Shown here one piece after another: positions 1-7,054 of a stretch of 11,961 nt of DNA (its first letter is position 1; each line of letters starts with the position of its first letter). A program made the translations under genes and the position numbers. The DNA comes from Symbiobacteriaceae bacterium (GTDB lineage: Bacteria > Bacillota_E > Symbiobacteriia > Symbiobacteriales > Symbiobacteriaceae). Location of the stretch: the NCBI GenBank assembly GCA_027356675.1, contig DAHVXO010000319.1:1-11961 (forward strand), read 5' to 3'. The notes under the pieces were generated by a model, which was not told where the DNA came from, did no database searches, and saw nothing but the letters and a program-made list of their open reading frames with translations.

Positions 1-78
1 GGGCGGTGATTGCAGTTCCATACCCAAGTCGCATGGAAAACCCAACCAGCAATCATGGGCCAAACCCGCATCTGATTA

Positions 79-108
79 TTGCGATCAACGTCCAAAGGCC
101 ATTACACT
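79..108 (+). promoter_or_regulatory. Possible ftsH promoter
   Basis: TTGCGA at 79-84 and TACACT at 103-108 each match four of six consensus bases of a sigma-70 type promoter, with an 18-bp spacer. A transcript would start near 115 and give a leader of about 30 nt. The rest of positions 1-132 shows no gene. The AT-rich stretch at 119-126 also resembles a -10 box but lies too close to the start codon and has no -35 partner. Confidence 0.3.
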
Positions 109-132
109 CTCCCTCGGGTATATATTTAGGCT

Positions 133-136
133 GGAG
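133..136 (+). promoter_or_regulatory. Ribosome binding site deciding the ftsH start
   Basis: GGAG at 133-136 lies 8 nt before the GTG at 145. It overlaps the alternative in-frame GTG at 136, so it cannot serve that start. This favours 145 as the initiation codon. Confidence 0.55.
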
Positions 137-144
137 TGAAAAAG

Positions 145-1974
145 GTGGCACGTCGAGCTATGCGCAAGCGTTGGTGGCTCCGTCTGATCGGACTCGCAAT
201 CCTGGCCCTGACCGTGGCGGTACATCCCGCCCGGGCTGAGTCTGAACCTCCGCTGAGCGCAAAGCTGGCGGCTAACCCCGGTGCCCCGACATATACCGAG
301 TTCCTGGCAGCCGTACGCCAGGATCAGGTCGCCGCGGTGACCCTGACCGGCCGGTCCATCCAGGGGCAGTACACGGACAGCAGCGAGTTCCTCCTGCTGG
401 GGCCTGAGAATGACCCCACGCTGCCCGCCCTCCTGGACCAGCACGGCGTCCAGACCAGCTACTCTGTCGCCAAGGCATCTCTGTTCTTGACCCTCTTCCC
501 GACGGCCCTGATCCTCCTGATGGTCGTCGGTATCCTGATTGGCCGTCGCAAGCAGGCCACCGGGCCTGCCGCTCCCGGCGCTGCCCGCACCGGAACCAAC
601 CCCGGCGGGGCCGGTGCCCGCGTCCTCAAGCCCGGCGACATCAAGGTATCCTTCGCCAACGTTGCCGGCCAGGACGAGGTCAAGGCCGACCTCGAGGAAC
701 TGGTCGACTTCATGAAGAACCCCGACAAGTATACGGCGATGGGCGCCCGCATCCCCAAGGGCGTTCTGCTTTATGGCCCGCCTGGAACGGGTAAGACGCT
801 GCTGGCCCGTGCCGTGGCCGGCGAGGCCGGTAGCTCCTTCATTCACTTCAGCGCCTCTCAGTTCGTGGAGATGTTCGTGGGTGTCGGTGCCTCCCGGGTG
901 CGCGACCTCTTCGCCACCGCTCGTAAGAGCGCCCCCTGCATCATCTTCGTCGATGAGCTCGATGCGGTGGGCCGCCATCGCAGCAGCAGCGTCGGCGGCA
1001 ACGATGAGCGGGAACAGACCCTCAACCAGCTCCTCGTAGAGATGGACGGCTTTGAGAACGCCGACGGCATCGTGGTCATGGCTGCGACCAACCGGGTGGA
1101 CATCCTCGACAAGGCGTTGCTCCGGCCCGGCCGCTTCGACCGGCAAATTCCGGTGGATGTGCCCGACCTGACCGGGCGCCGGGAGATCCTCAAGGTCCAC
1201 GCCAAGGGTAAGCTGATCGCCCAGGGCGTGAGCCTGGAGGGTGTGGCGCGCCGGACCCCGGGCCTCACGGGCGCCGACCTGGCCAACGTGCTCAACGAAG
1301 CTGCCTTGCTGGCCGTACGCACCCGGCAGGATTCGATTACCATGAATGAGATCAACGAGGCCATCGATCGGGTGGTCGCGGGCGGCCCCGCCAAGCAGGG
1401 CCGGCTCATCACCCCGGGCGAGAAGCGCCGCATCGCCGTACACGAGGCCGGACACGCCCTGGCGGCCCGGTTGCAGCCGAACCCGGACCCGGTGCACCGA
1501 GTGACCATCATCCCGCGCGGCCGGGCCGGCGGCTACACCATGACGACCCCGGAGCACGAGCAGATGCTCTACACCCCCTCCGACCTGATGAACCGGCTGG
1601 TGATGCTGCTGGCGGGCCGTGCCGCCGAAACCCTCATGATGGGTGAAGCCAGCACCGGCGCCCAGAATGACCTGGAACGGGCCTACGCCATGGCCCGGGA
1701 GATGGTCGCCCGGTTTGGCATGAGTCGGGCCATCGGTCCGGTGGGCCTGCCGTCTGAGTCCCATGGTCTCGACAAGGGTTACTCGGAGGAGCTGGCGGCC
1801 ATGGTGGACCGGGAAGTGCGGTCCATCCTCACCGATGCAGCGCGGCGGGCACAAGACCTGCTGGAGACGCACCGCGATCAACTGCAGCGGGTCTCAGACG
1901 CCCTGGTCGAGCAGGAGACCCTGGATGCCACTGGTTTGGACCGGCTGCTGGGACTGGAAGCGGAAGCGGTCTAA
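145..1974 (+). CDS. ftsH: FtsH-type ATP-dependent zinc metalloprotease
   Basis: Membrane-anchored AAA+ protease that would unfold and degrade membrane and short-lived cytosolic proteins as a hexamer. Numbering from the upstream in-frame GTG at 136 (subtract 3 for the chosen start): a basic N-terminus and first membrane helix at about 12-31, an extracytoplasmic domain to about 110, and a second helix at about 113-137. Next come Walker A GPPGTGKT at 214-221, Walker B with D273/E274, and an arginine-finger region (RPGRFDRQ). The peptidase part has the zinc motif HEAGH at 436-440, with D512 of the NDLERA segment as likely third ligand. The length of about 609 residues is normal and all catalytic residues are present, so the protein should be active. 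The GTG at 145 is chosen because GGAG lies 8 nt before it. The gene stands alone on the plus strand and is followed by a strong terminator. Many high-GC Firmicutes carry several ftsH paralogues; which one this is cannot be told here. Confidence 0.95.
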   Translation: MARRAMRKRWWLRLIGLAILALTVAVHPARAESEPPLSAKLAANPGAPTYTEFLAAVRQDQVAAVTLTGRSIQGQYTDSSEFLLLGPENDPTLPALLDQHGVQTSYSVAKASLFLTLFPTALILLMVVGILIGRRKQATGPAAPGAARTGTNPGGAGARVLKPGDIKVSFANVAGQDEVKADLEELVDFMKNPDKYTAMGARIPKGVLLYGPPGTGKTLLARAVAGEAGSSFIHFSASQFVEMFVGVGASRVRDLFATARKSAPCIIFVDELDAVGRHRSSSVGGNDEREQTLNQLLVEMDGFENADGIVVMAATNRVDILDKALLRPGRFDRQIPVDVPDLTGRREILKVHAKGKLIAQGVSLEGVARRTPGLTGADLANVLNEAALLAVRTRQDSITMNEINEAIDRVVAGGPAKQGRLITPGEKRRIAVHEAGHALAARLQPNPDPVHRVTIIPRGRAGGYTMTTPEHEQMLYTPSDLMNRLVMLLAGRAAETLMMGEASTGAQNDLERAYAMAREMVARFGMSRAIGPVGLPSESHGLDKGYSEELAAMVDREVRSILTDAARRAQDLLETHRDQLQRVSDALVEQETLDATGLDRLLGLEAEAV

Positions 1975-1987
1975 AGTGGCTCAGAAT

Positions 1988-2031
1988 CACAGAAGCCCGG
2001 GCAGTGCCCGGGCTTCTGTGCGCTATTTTTT
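1988..2031 (+). terminator. Rho-independent terminator of ftsH
   Basis: A 16-bp perfect inverted repeat (arms 1988-2003 and 2005-2020, core GCCCGGGC) is followed by six T at 2026-2031. It starts 13 nt after the ftsH stop. The convergent lipoprotein gene ends at 2023, so the same hairpin lies just beyond its stop and may also help end that transcript, although the minus-strand side has no T-run. Confidence 0.9.
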
Positions 2032-2451
2032 CTCGATCGAAAACGCGTAGACGTGGAATGTGAGCTTGGGCCGAGCCGGGTCGTTGGTCTTGATCCAGAC
2101 CTCAAAGTGATGCTTGCCGCCCATCCCGGGATGCATGGCGTACGGGAAGCGAAAGCTGGTGCCGGCGCCGGGTTTGACGACCGTGGAACCCACGGTCACG
2201 GAGGGCGGTCAGCAGCCCTCCAGGAGCTTGACCTGGACGTCGCTCAGCTTCAAGTCGCCCGTGCCCTCATTCTTGATCGCGAACTCCTTGTAGCGGGTGC
2301 CCGCCATGTCGGTTACCACGGGCACATCACCAAAGTCAAACCAGGTCTCCGGTGTGACGGCCTTGGGCGGCGCCCCGCCGCACCCCGCCACCAGCACAAG
2401 TGTCAGGGTGATGAGGACCAGGACGGCCAGCCCCGTAAGCCGGCGTTTCAT
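2023..2451 (-). CDS. DUF1573-like lipoprotein, candidate selenoprotein with in-frame TGA
   Basis: A protein of 142 residues if the TGA at 2211-2209 is read as selenocysteine; a standard reading stops after 80. The start ATG at 2451 has GGGGGGAG upstream (GGAG 6 nt before it). Residues 1-24 form a lipoprotein signal ending in VAGC, so the mature protein should be anchored at C24 on the outer face of the membrane. The mature part looks like an Ig-type beta-sandwich similar to DUF1573: FDFGDVPV near the start, KNEGTGDL, then EGC-U-PPS at residues 78-84, later MHPGMGGKHHF and TNDPARPKL, and the real stop TAG at 2025-2023. The segment after the TGA keeps the family style, with no further stop or frame break. 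A SECIS-like hairpin lies at 2197-2179. The Cys80-Sec81 pair suggests a redox or metal-binding role; the substrate is unknown. The alternative is a nonsense mutation or a sequencing error. The gene follows the ABC permease by 111 nt on the same strand and converges on ftsH. Confidence 0.75.
2179..2197 (-). promoter_or_regulatory. Candidate bacterial SECIS hairpin
   Basis: On the minus strand, 11 nt after the TGA at 2211-2209, GACCGTGG and CCACGGTC form a perfect 8-bp stem closed by the loop GTT; two G-U pairs can extend its base. The first loop base is a G, 20 nt after the TGA. Known bacterial SECIS elements sit just downstream of the UGA inside the coding region and carry a G at the start of the apical loop; in E. 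coli fdhF the minihelix also begins 11 nt after the UGA. Function here is inferred from this geometry. Confidence 0.65.
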
Positions 2452-2472
2452 GCAGCTCTCCCCCCGTCTCGC

Positions 2473-2488
2473 GGTGTACAGTTACACC
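2473..2488. promoter_or_regulatory. Palindrome upstream of the lipoprotein gene, possible operator
   Basis: GGTGTA, four bases, then TACACC form a perfect 6-bp dyad 22-37 bp before the lipoprotein start at 2451. It could be a repressor or activator site for that gene. No convincing -35/-10 pair was found beside it, so the regulator and the promoter remain unidentified. The rest of the gap 2452-2562 holds only a weak AT-rich hairpin (arms 2507-2511 and 2518-2522). Confidence 0.3.
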
Positions 2489-2562
2489 CTACCGAGAACC
2501 TGTGGAGAAAGTTTGTGCTTTCACGCGGCCGCTTCAAAGCCCCAGCGCAGCCGAATCGCCCG

Positions 2563-3282
2563 TTACCACCGGGCAAAGATCGCCCAGTCGACCAGCAGCC
2601 CCAGGCTCAAGATCACCAGAATCACGGCGACCACCTGCGCCGCGTCCGCCAGCTCCCGGCCCATATTGAGCAGGTGCCCCAACCCGAGGTTCATAAACAG
2701 CAATTCCGCCGCCATCAGCGAGCGCCAGGCGAAGGACCAGCCGACCCGCAGTCCCGTCAGCAGCGAGGGCAGGGCGGCCGGGAATATGACCCGGCTGTAT
2801 AGCCGCGAGCCCCTGGCGCCCATAGTCGCCGCCGCCCGCAGGTATCCGGGCGGCAGGTTGCGGATGGCGCCTTCCGTGGCGGCGGCGATGGCAAAGAGCG
2901 TCCCGGCACTGGTCACGAACAGAATGGCGCCCTCGCTGAGACCAAACCAGAGGATCGCCAGCGGAAACCAGCAGATGGAGGGTAGGGCCTGCAGCCCTTG
3001 CACCAGCGGGCTGATGGCCTCAGAGAGGCGCTCCCAGCGAGCGACGAGCAGACCCAGGGCCATACCGCCGCAGGCCGCCAGTCCATAACCCAGGAGGATT
3101 CGCTGCAGGGTCCGCAGGACGGCGGCGCCCAGTTCACCATCCGCCCCCAGGCGAACCAGGGCAGCGCCCACCGCCCAAGGGGATGGCATGAGATACGGCG
3201 GCCACCGCCCCGAGGCGGTGACGCCCACCCAGACCAGGAGCACCAGCCCCACACCGGTGAGGCGCGCCCGCCCTTTAGCCAT
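2563..3282 (-). CDS. ABC transporter permease, NitT/TauT (SsuC-like) family
   Basis: Membrane subunit of an importer; 239 residues with about six hydrophobic segments (near 9-23, 62-81, 100-114, 118-138, 174-196 and 215-233). The cytoplasmic EAA-type loop that docks on the ATPase lies at about 149-172 (LRAAATMGARGS, then FPAALP), a signature of BPD_transp_1 permeases. The ATG at 3282 is chosen because GGAGGAGG lies 8 nt upstream; an upstream in-frame ATG at 3318 lies inside the ATPase gene and lacks a binding site. It overlaps the ATPase gene by 8 nt, so the two are probably translationally coupled. The stop TAA at 2565-2563 is followed in frame by 13 codons, including RLRWGF, that resemble the usual C-terminal tail of this family, so the end may be slightly truncated. 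The substrate cannot be read from the permease. Confidence 0.88.
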   Translation of the reverse strand: MAKGRARLTGVGLVLLVWVGVTASGRWPPYLMPSPWAVGAALVRLGADGELGAAVLRTLQRILLGYGLAACGGMALGLLVARWERLSEAISPLVQGLQALPSICWFPLAILWFGLSEGAILFVTSAGTLFAIAAATEGAIRNLPPGYLRAAATMGARGSRLYSRVIFPAALPSLLTGLRVGWSFAWRSLMAAELLFMNLGLGHLLNMGRELADAAQVVAVILVILSLGLLVDWAIFARW

Positions 3283-4084
3283 CGCTAAGTTCCTCCTCCA
3301 CGGCGGCCTGCACATCACTCTTCAGATCCCGGACCAGGAACGTGCGGATTTCCAGCAGGCGGGGGTCATCGGTGAGTCGAGGCCGGGGCTCGTGGATGTG
3401 TACCTCCCGCTTGACCATGCCCGGGCGGAAGGAGAGCACGGCGATCCGGTCGCCTAATCGGATCGCCTCCGCCACGTTGTGCGTGACGAAGATGACGGTC
3501 TTGCCGGTCTCCAGCCAGATCCGCTGCAATTCTTCCTGCATCACGTTGCGGGTCTGGGCATCGAGGGCGGCGAAGGGTTCATCCATGAGCAACACCTTGG
3601 GTCGCATGGCAATGGCACGGGCGATGGCCACCCGCTGGCGCATGCCGCCGGAGAGTTCATGGATGCAACTGTCGGCAAACCGCCCAAGCCGCACCAGATC
3701 TAGCGCCGCTTCGGCCCGGTGACGGCGCTCCGGGGCCGGCACAGCGAGCATCGAGAGGCCAAACTCCACATTGCCGCGGGCGGTGAGCCACGGGAAGAGC
3801 GCACCGTCCTGGAAGACCACCACACGGTCCGGACCGGGGCCGGTGACCGGGACTCCATCGAGCAACACTTCACCGGCATCAGGCTGTTCGAGACCGGCGA
3901 TGATGTTAAAGAGGGTCGACTTGCCGCATCCGGAGGGACCCAACAGGCAGAGGAACTCACTGCGCCTCACCCGGAGGTTGACGCCGTCCAGGACGTGCAG
4001 CTTCCCCCGCTGGGTGCGGTAGTGCTTGGAGATGCCCTTCAGCCAAAGTTGATCATCCAGAACCGGGGCGGGCAGCGGCCTCAC
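3275..4084 (-). CDS. ABC transporter ATP-binding protein, NitT/TauT (SsuB-like) family
   Basis: Cytoplasmic ATPase that powers the adjacent permease; 269 residues, normal for the family. From the GTG at 4084: Walker A GPSGCGKST at 49-57, Q-loop in VVFQDGALFPW, signature LSGGMRQ at 144-150, Walker B LLMDEP with D168/E169, and the switch histidine in VTHNVAEAIRLGD. All catalytic elements are intact. The start is set by a GTGA overlap with the stop of the lipoprotein gene and by AAGGAGG 7 nt upstream; the frame is open further upstream but that part is out-of-frame reading of the lipoprotein gene. The pattern FPWLT and the overall order match the SsuB/TauB group that imports sulfonates, nitrate or similar small molecules; exact specificity is unknown. 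Confidence 0.93.
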   Translation of the reverse strand: MRPLPAPVLDDQLWLKGISKHYRTQRGKLHVLDGVNLRVRRSEFLCLLGPSGCGKSTLFNIIAGLEQPDAGEVLLDGVPVTGPGPDRVVVFQDGALFPWLTARGNVEFGLSMLAVPAPERRHRAEAALDLVRLGRFADSCIHELSGGMRQRVAIARAIAMRPKVLLMDEPFAALDAQTRNVMQEELQRIWLETGKTVIFVTHNVAEAIRLGDRIAVLSFRPGMVKREVHIHEPRPRLTDDPRLLEIRTFLVRDLKSDVQAAVEEELSDG

Positions 4085-5070
4085 CGGCTCACCTCCTTCA
4101 AGCGCTCGGGGGCGAAGAGTCCGCTGAGATCGGGCTCGCGGCCCCCCAGCAGACCCAGGGCATAGGCGCGGCGGGCCTGCTCCCGCACCGAGTCCGCCAT
4201 CGGGTCGACCACGAAGTCCACCCGGGACAGGGCAGCAGACAGGACCGGGTCGGGCAGGGCGCGCCCTTGCAGCTTCTGAAGTGCGACCTTCAGGCGGGTC
4301 TGCGCCTCGGTCGGGTGCTCCGCCAGCCAACGGGTCAGCGCCACATGCGCACCGAGGAAGCTACGGACAATGTCCCCATGCGCCGCCAGGTAGGGTGCGG
4401 CCACGACGACCACAGTGGTGGCGAACCGGCGGTCGGGCCACAGTTCCCGCTCATCGATGGCGATGCGCGCACCCCCCTCCCGAATCAGTCGGGCGCCCCA
4501 GGGCTCAGGGACCCAGGCGCCGTCCAACTGGCCTTGCTTCATTAGATTCAGGATGTCGGCGTTGGCCATGGGGGTCAGGCGGACCGGGCCGCCTTTTTCG
4601 GTGGTCTTGAGCCCCTGCGTCGCCAGCAGGTGGCGCAGGGCCACATCCTGGGTATTGCCCAGGCCTGGTGAGGCCAGACGGGCGCCGGCCAGGTCCGCCG
4701 GGTCCACCCCGGGCCGGACGACGAAGACCGCCCCGCCCGAAGCCGCCCCCGCCACAATGCGCAGGGCCTTTCCGTCGGAGCGGATGTACCCGTTGACTGC
4801 CGGCGAGGGACCGACGTAGAGGATATCGACCTCCCCCGCCAGCAGGGCGGTGATGGCGGCAGGCCCGGCAGCGAAGACGCGCGGGGTGACCCTGGTGCCG
4901 GTGGCCCGGGCAAAGCTGCCGTCGGCCACCCCCAGTACGGCCTGGGCGTGTGTCAGGTTCGCGAAGTAGCCCAGTCGCAGCGCTGGGGGTGCTGCGGTGC
5001 GACACCCCCCGATCAGCGCTGCAGCCAGAAGTCCGGTCAGAATCAGCAGGACCGTGAGACGTTGCTTCAA
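4081..5070 (-). CDS. ABC transporter substrate-binding lipoprotein, NitT/TauT (SsuA-like) family
   Basis: Extracellular solute receptor of the importer; 329 residues. The TTG start at 5070 has AGGAGG 8 nt upstream. A lipoprotein signal follows (KQR, hydrophobic stretch, lipobox LIGGC with C23), so the mature protein is lipid-anchored. After it comes the family pattern: LRLGYFANLTHAQAV, ALLAGEVDILYVGPSPAVNGY, then MKQGQLDGAWVPEPW, which is typical of SsuA/NMT1-like periplasmic-fold proteins. First gene of a three-gene unit with overlaps of 4 nt (to the ATPase) and 8 nt (ATPase to permease). The leader (5071-5183) shows no clear promoter and no riboswitch that I recognise. Ligands in this family include sulfonates, taurine, nitrate and pyrimidine precursors; no residue seen here decides among them. 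Confidence 0.92.
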   Translation of the reverse strand: MKQRLTVLLILTGLLAAALIGGCRTAAPPALRLGYFANLTHAQAVLGVADGSFARATGTRVTPRVFAAGPAAITALLAGEVDILYVGPSPAVNGYIRSDGKALRIVAGAASGGAVFVVRPGVDPADLAGARLASPGLGNTQDVALRHLLATQGLKTTEKGGPVRLTPMANADILNLMKQGQLDGAWVPEPWGARLIREGGARIAIDERELWPDRRFATTVVVVAAPYLAAHGDIVRSFLGAHVALTRWLAEHPTEAQTRLKVALQKLQGRALPDPVLSAALSRVDFVVDPMADSVREQARRAYALGLLGGREPDLSGLFAPERLKEVSR

Positions 5071-5183
5071 CCATCCGTCCTCCTGCCCGCAGGCAACAGA
5101 ATCACCCCCGGTCGGCCCGGCAGAGTGGCGGCCAGGGGTTCTGCTGTAAGCTATGGGCCGGGGTGACAGAAGGTGCCTGCTGA

Positions 5184-5204
5184 ACAAAATCGCCTGACGG
5201 CGAC
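5184..5204 (-). terminator. Short terminator after the zinc-ribbon ORF
   Basis: On the minus strand, GTCGCC (5204-5199), loop GTCA, GGCGAT (5194-5189) and then a short T-rich tail TTTGTT form a small hairpin 16 nt after the stop at 5221. It may end the transcript of the transposase and small ORF before the ABC operon. It is short and has one G-U pair, so some readthrough is likely. Confidence 0.5.
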
Positions 5205-5220
5205 TTAGCCCTATCAAGGG

Positions 5221-5454
5221 TTAGGTCGCCTGTGCGTTGGGCTTGATCATTTTCATGGGTCTGCCACACCGGGGACACGCAACCTCAGGGGCTTCCCCCG
5301 GCTTGAGGTCGTCCCTGTCCATCGCAAACTCTTCCACGACGAAGTCCGGAACCTTATCCACGAACTTGCAGCGGGTGCAGCGGTATTCATGCCACACATC
5401 CGGTTTGTTGTCTTGAAACGGGATTTCGTCGTCGTCCCAGTTGTCCTTTGACAT
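5221..5454 (-). CDS. Small acidic zinc-ribbon protein linked to the transposase
   Basis: A 77-residue protein with an acidic N-terminus (DNWDDDEIP) and two CxxC pairs (C26/C29 in YRCTRC and C60/C63 in CPRCG) about 30 residues apart, the layout of a single zinc ribbon. The ATG at 5454 is preferred: GGAAGGCGG lies a little upstream, while the ATG at 5493 has no binding site. It overlaps the 3' end of the transposase gene by 68 nt in another frame, so the two genes are probably expressed together and the ORF may belong to the mobile element. A hairpin terminator follows. I do not recognise a named family; a nucleic-acid-binding helper or a host gene caught at the element's edge are both possible. 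Confidence 0.7.
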   Translation of the reverse strand: MSKDNWDDDEIPFQDNKPDVWHEYRCTRCKFVDKVPDFVVEEFAMDRDDLKPGEAPEVACPRCGRPMKMIKPNAQAT

Positions 5455-6688
5455 TTCGCTTGAACCGCCTTCCCATGGGGGTTTCGTCCTCATGGAAGAT
5501 ATGATACAGGAACCCCTTTTCCGGGTGCCAGACCTCCCACAGGATCATCTCTGCCCCGCAGTCCGGACACTTCAACGGGTTTTCCCCAAAGCTCTCCGTT
5601 GCCCGTTCCTGCCAGGTCTTCCGGTTCGGTTGGTCCGTGGCAAACAGGGTCAACTGGCGTTTGGGCAACAAGTTGCCCAACGCCTTCGACAGCGCTCCCT
5701 TGTTGCGCCGGTATAAGCCGTAGCGGTGCACCATGCGGCTGTGCTTTTTCGGAATGTGCATCACCAACCGGCCGATAAACGCCGCCGCCGACAGTTTCTC
5801 GTCTACACGCCGCTCGGTCCGGTGGTCTTGGTACCAAAACGCTACATCCTGCCCGTCGTAACTGGTGATCCGATACTCCGCAATCACAGGCCGAGCCAGG
5901 TAGCGCCCGATGTACTTGGCGGCTCCCCGCGCATCTTTCATCCGTGTCTCGGCGTGTACGTAGAACCCGTCTTGGTAGCGGTGATACAGGCGGTTGATCA
6001 GGTTCCGCATTTGCGTATCCTGCCCAAACCGCTCCTTGAACACGTCCAGCAGCAGTTTCTGCCACGCTTTCCGCAGGTACGCATACGGAATGTAATTCAC
6101 AGGCTTCCAGCGCCCGCTCGGCGTCAGTACCCCCTCGGTCACCAGGGCATGAATGTGCGGATTGAACTTCATGTCCCGCCCAAACGTGTGCACGACGGCA
6201 ATGACGCCGACTTCATCGCCTTTCTGCTTGGCGCTTGGCTGCCGCTTCCCGTTCTTTCCCCGTTCGCCCCGATACCACCCCTGGATGACCTGCGCCACCC
6301 GGTCGCACATGGCATCCAGCAGTTCGCGATGCCAATACACTTTGCCCCGCAACTCCTCCGGAATCGTGAACACGGTATGCCGGTGGCTGACATTCACGAT
6401 CGTCTCGACCTGCTTCTCCACCCACTCATCCACGTATCGCTTCCCGCATCGGGGGCAAAATCGGCTCTTACAGGTAAAACCGATAATCCGCTCTGGGTGC
6501 CCCTCGCACGACACACAGCGGTATTTCGTGTAGCCGTTCTTCGGGTCGCCACAGCCGCGCATCTTCCGAACCGCTTCCGCCACGCTTTCCTGCATGTCCG
6601 CCGGAATTCGGTCTCGATGTTCCTGCCAAAAACCGTCGAAGTGATCTTGGAAGATCTGTCGGAGATGAATCCTTACCTTCTGCTCCAT
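5387..6688 (-). CDS. IS91-family HUH transposase
   Basis: Rolling-circle type transposase of 433 residues that would nick single-stranded DNA at the element's ends through tyrosines. From the ATG at 6688: an N-terminal zinc-binding region with C46, C58, C61, C73, C78 and C81 (FCPRCGKR); the metal-binding HUH motif NPHIHALV with H178 and H180; and the tyrosine motif KYIGRY with Y259 and Y263, as in two-tyrosine IS91 enzymes. Near the C-terminus a further CPDCG occurs. All key residues are present and there is no frameshift, so the enzyme may be active. The ATG at 6688 begins the conserved part; it has only a poor ribosome binding site. The frame is open to an ATG at 6772, but that codon lies inside the T-box terminator. 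Its last 68 nt overlap the zinc-ribbon ORF. Confidence 0.92.
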   Translation of the reverse strand: MEQKVRIHLRQIFQDHFDGFWQEHRDRIPADMQESVAEAVRKMRGCGDPKNGYTKYRCVSCEGHPERIIGFTCKSRFCPRCGKRYVDEWVEKQVETIVNVSHRHTVFTIPEELRGKVYWHRELLDAMCDRVAQVIQGWYRGERGKNGKRQPSAKQKGDEVGVIAVVHTFGRDMKFNPHIHALVTEGVLTPSGRWKPVNYIPYAYLRKAWQKLLLDVFKERFGQDTQMRNLINRLYHRYQDGFYVHAETRMKDARGAAKYIGRYLARPVIAEYRITSYDGQDVAFWYQDHRTERRVDEKLSAAAFIGRLVMHIPKKHSRMVHRYGLYRRNKGALSKALGNLLPKRQLTLFATDQPNRKTWQERATESFGENPLKCPDCGAEMILWEVWHPEKGFLYHIFHEDETPMGRRFKRNVKGQLGRRRNPVSRQQTGCVA

Positions 6689-6750
6689 GCTACCGAATTT
6701 CGCGACCAGACCCCCCAAGTCCTGGCAAAGAGTATAATTTCCTATACGAT

Positions 6751-6784
6751 AAAAAACGCCCGTCCCCAGCATGGGACGAGCGTT
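6751..6784 (-). terminator. T-box regulated terminator
   Basis: On the minus strand, AACGCTCGTCCC (6784-6773) pairs with GGGACGGGCGTT (6766-6755) with one G-U pair, followed by a run of six T (6756-6751 on that strand). Its 5' arm is also needed for the antiterminator formed with the T-box sequence at 6802-6790, so the two structures exclude each other. Confidence 0.92.
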
Positions 6785-7048
6785 TGGCTCGCGGTTCCAC
6801 CCACGTTGATGCCTACCGGTTGGTCCTCTACACGGCGGGCACCCACTCTACAGGGCCTCGATCAGGAAGGCCCTCTCCCTCTGGTAACGGCGGGAGGTTC
6901 CGACGTGGCCTAGCGACCCGGGTGGGGGCCATTCAGTCACGCAGCTCCGGGGTGTGCTTTCCCGTGGTCACCCTGCCCGCCTTGCACCGAACGGCGGACT
7001 CTCTGAGAGGGCGTTCCGACGGATACTCGTCCCCTTCACAGCCTTTAC
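6751..7048 (-). ncRNA. T-box riboswitch leader
   Basis: A leader of about 298 nt that senses the charging of one tRNA. On the minus strand in order: AGTA of the specifier-loop region at 7027-7024; AGAGAG at 7004-6999 and GGTG at 6988-6985 in the distal part of stem I; GAA at 6934-6932 followed by the specifier; and the T-box GGGTGGAACCGCG at 6802-6790. In the antiterminator CGAGC pairs with GCTCG and GGG with CCC around the tRNA-binding bulge. The terminator follows. The triplet directly after GAA is TGG (Trp), but one base further is GGC (Gly). The bulge base A in TGGA would pair with a tRNA whose discriminator base is U, which fits tRNA-Gly better than tRNA-Trp. The first gene downstream is a transposase, not an amino-acid gene. 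Confidence 0.93.
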
Positions 7049-7054
7049 CTTTAA

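Larger units (their letters stand above)
5206..6748 (-). mobile_element. IS91-like insertion element, ends not defined
   Basis: The stretch holds an IS91-like transposase and the overlapping zinc-ribbon ORF, between the T-box terminator and the small terminator before the ABC operon. Base composition is visibly less GC-rich than in the neighbouring genes. IS91-type elements lack terminal inverted repeats and target duplications, so the limits given are only outer bounds from flanking features. A small inverted repeat GTATA-N6-TATAC lies at 6732-6747, near the likely transposase-proximal end. Confidence 0.5.

Noticed and set aside
85..1881. Long minus-strand open frame opposite ftsH
   Set aside because: It is the antisense shadow of a clear ftsH gene in GC-rich DNA; its translation is rich in Gly, His and Arg and has no family motif.
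2053..3088. Long plus-strand open frames opposite the lipoprotein and permease genes
   Set aside because: They lie antisense to genes with clear signals and motifs, lack ribosome binding sites and read as low-complexity sequence.
5071..5220. Leader of the ABC importer examined for a SAM or other riboswitch
   Set aside because: Apart from the small terminator at 5184-5204, no conserved riboswitch motif that I know was found.
5726..6913. Plus-strand open frame of 395 codons opposite the transposase and the T-box
   Set aside because: It runs antisense through a well-supported transposase and into a structured RNA leader, with no recognisable domain.
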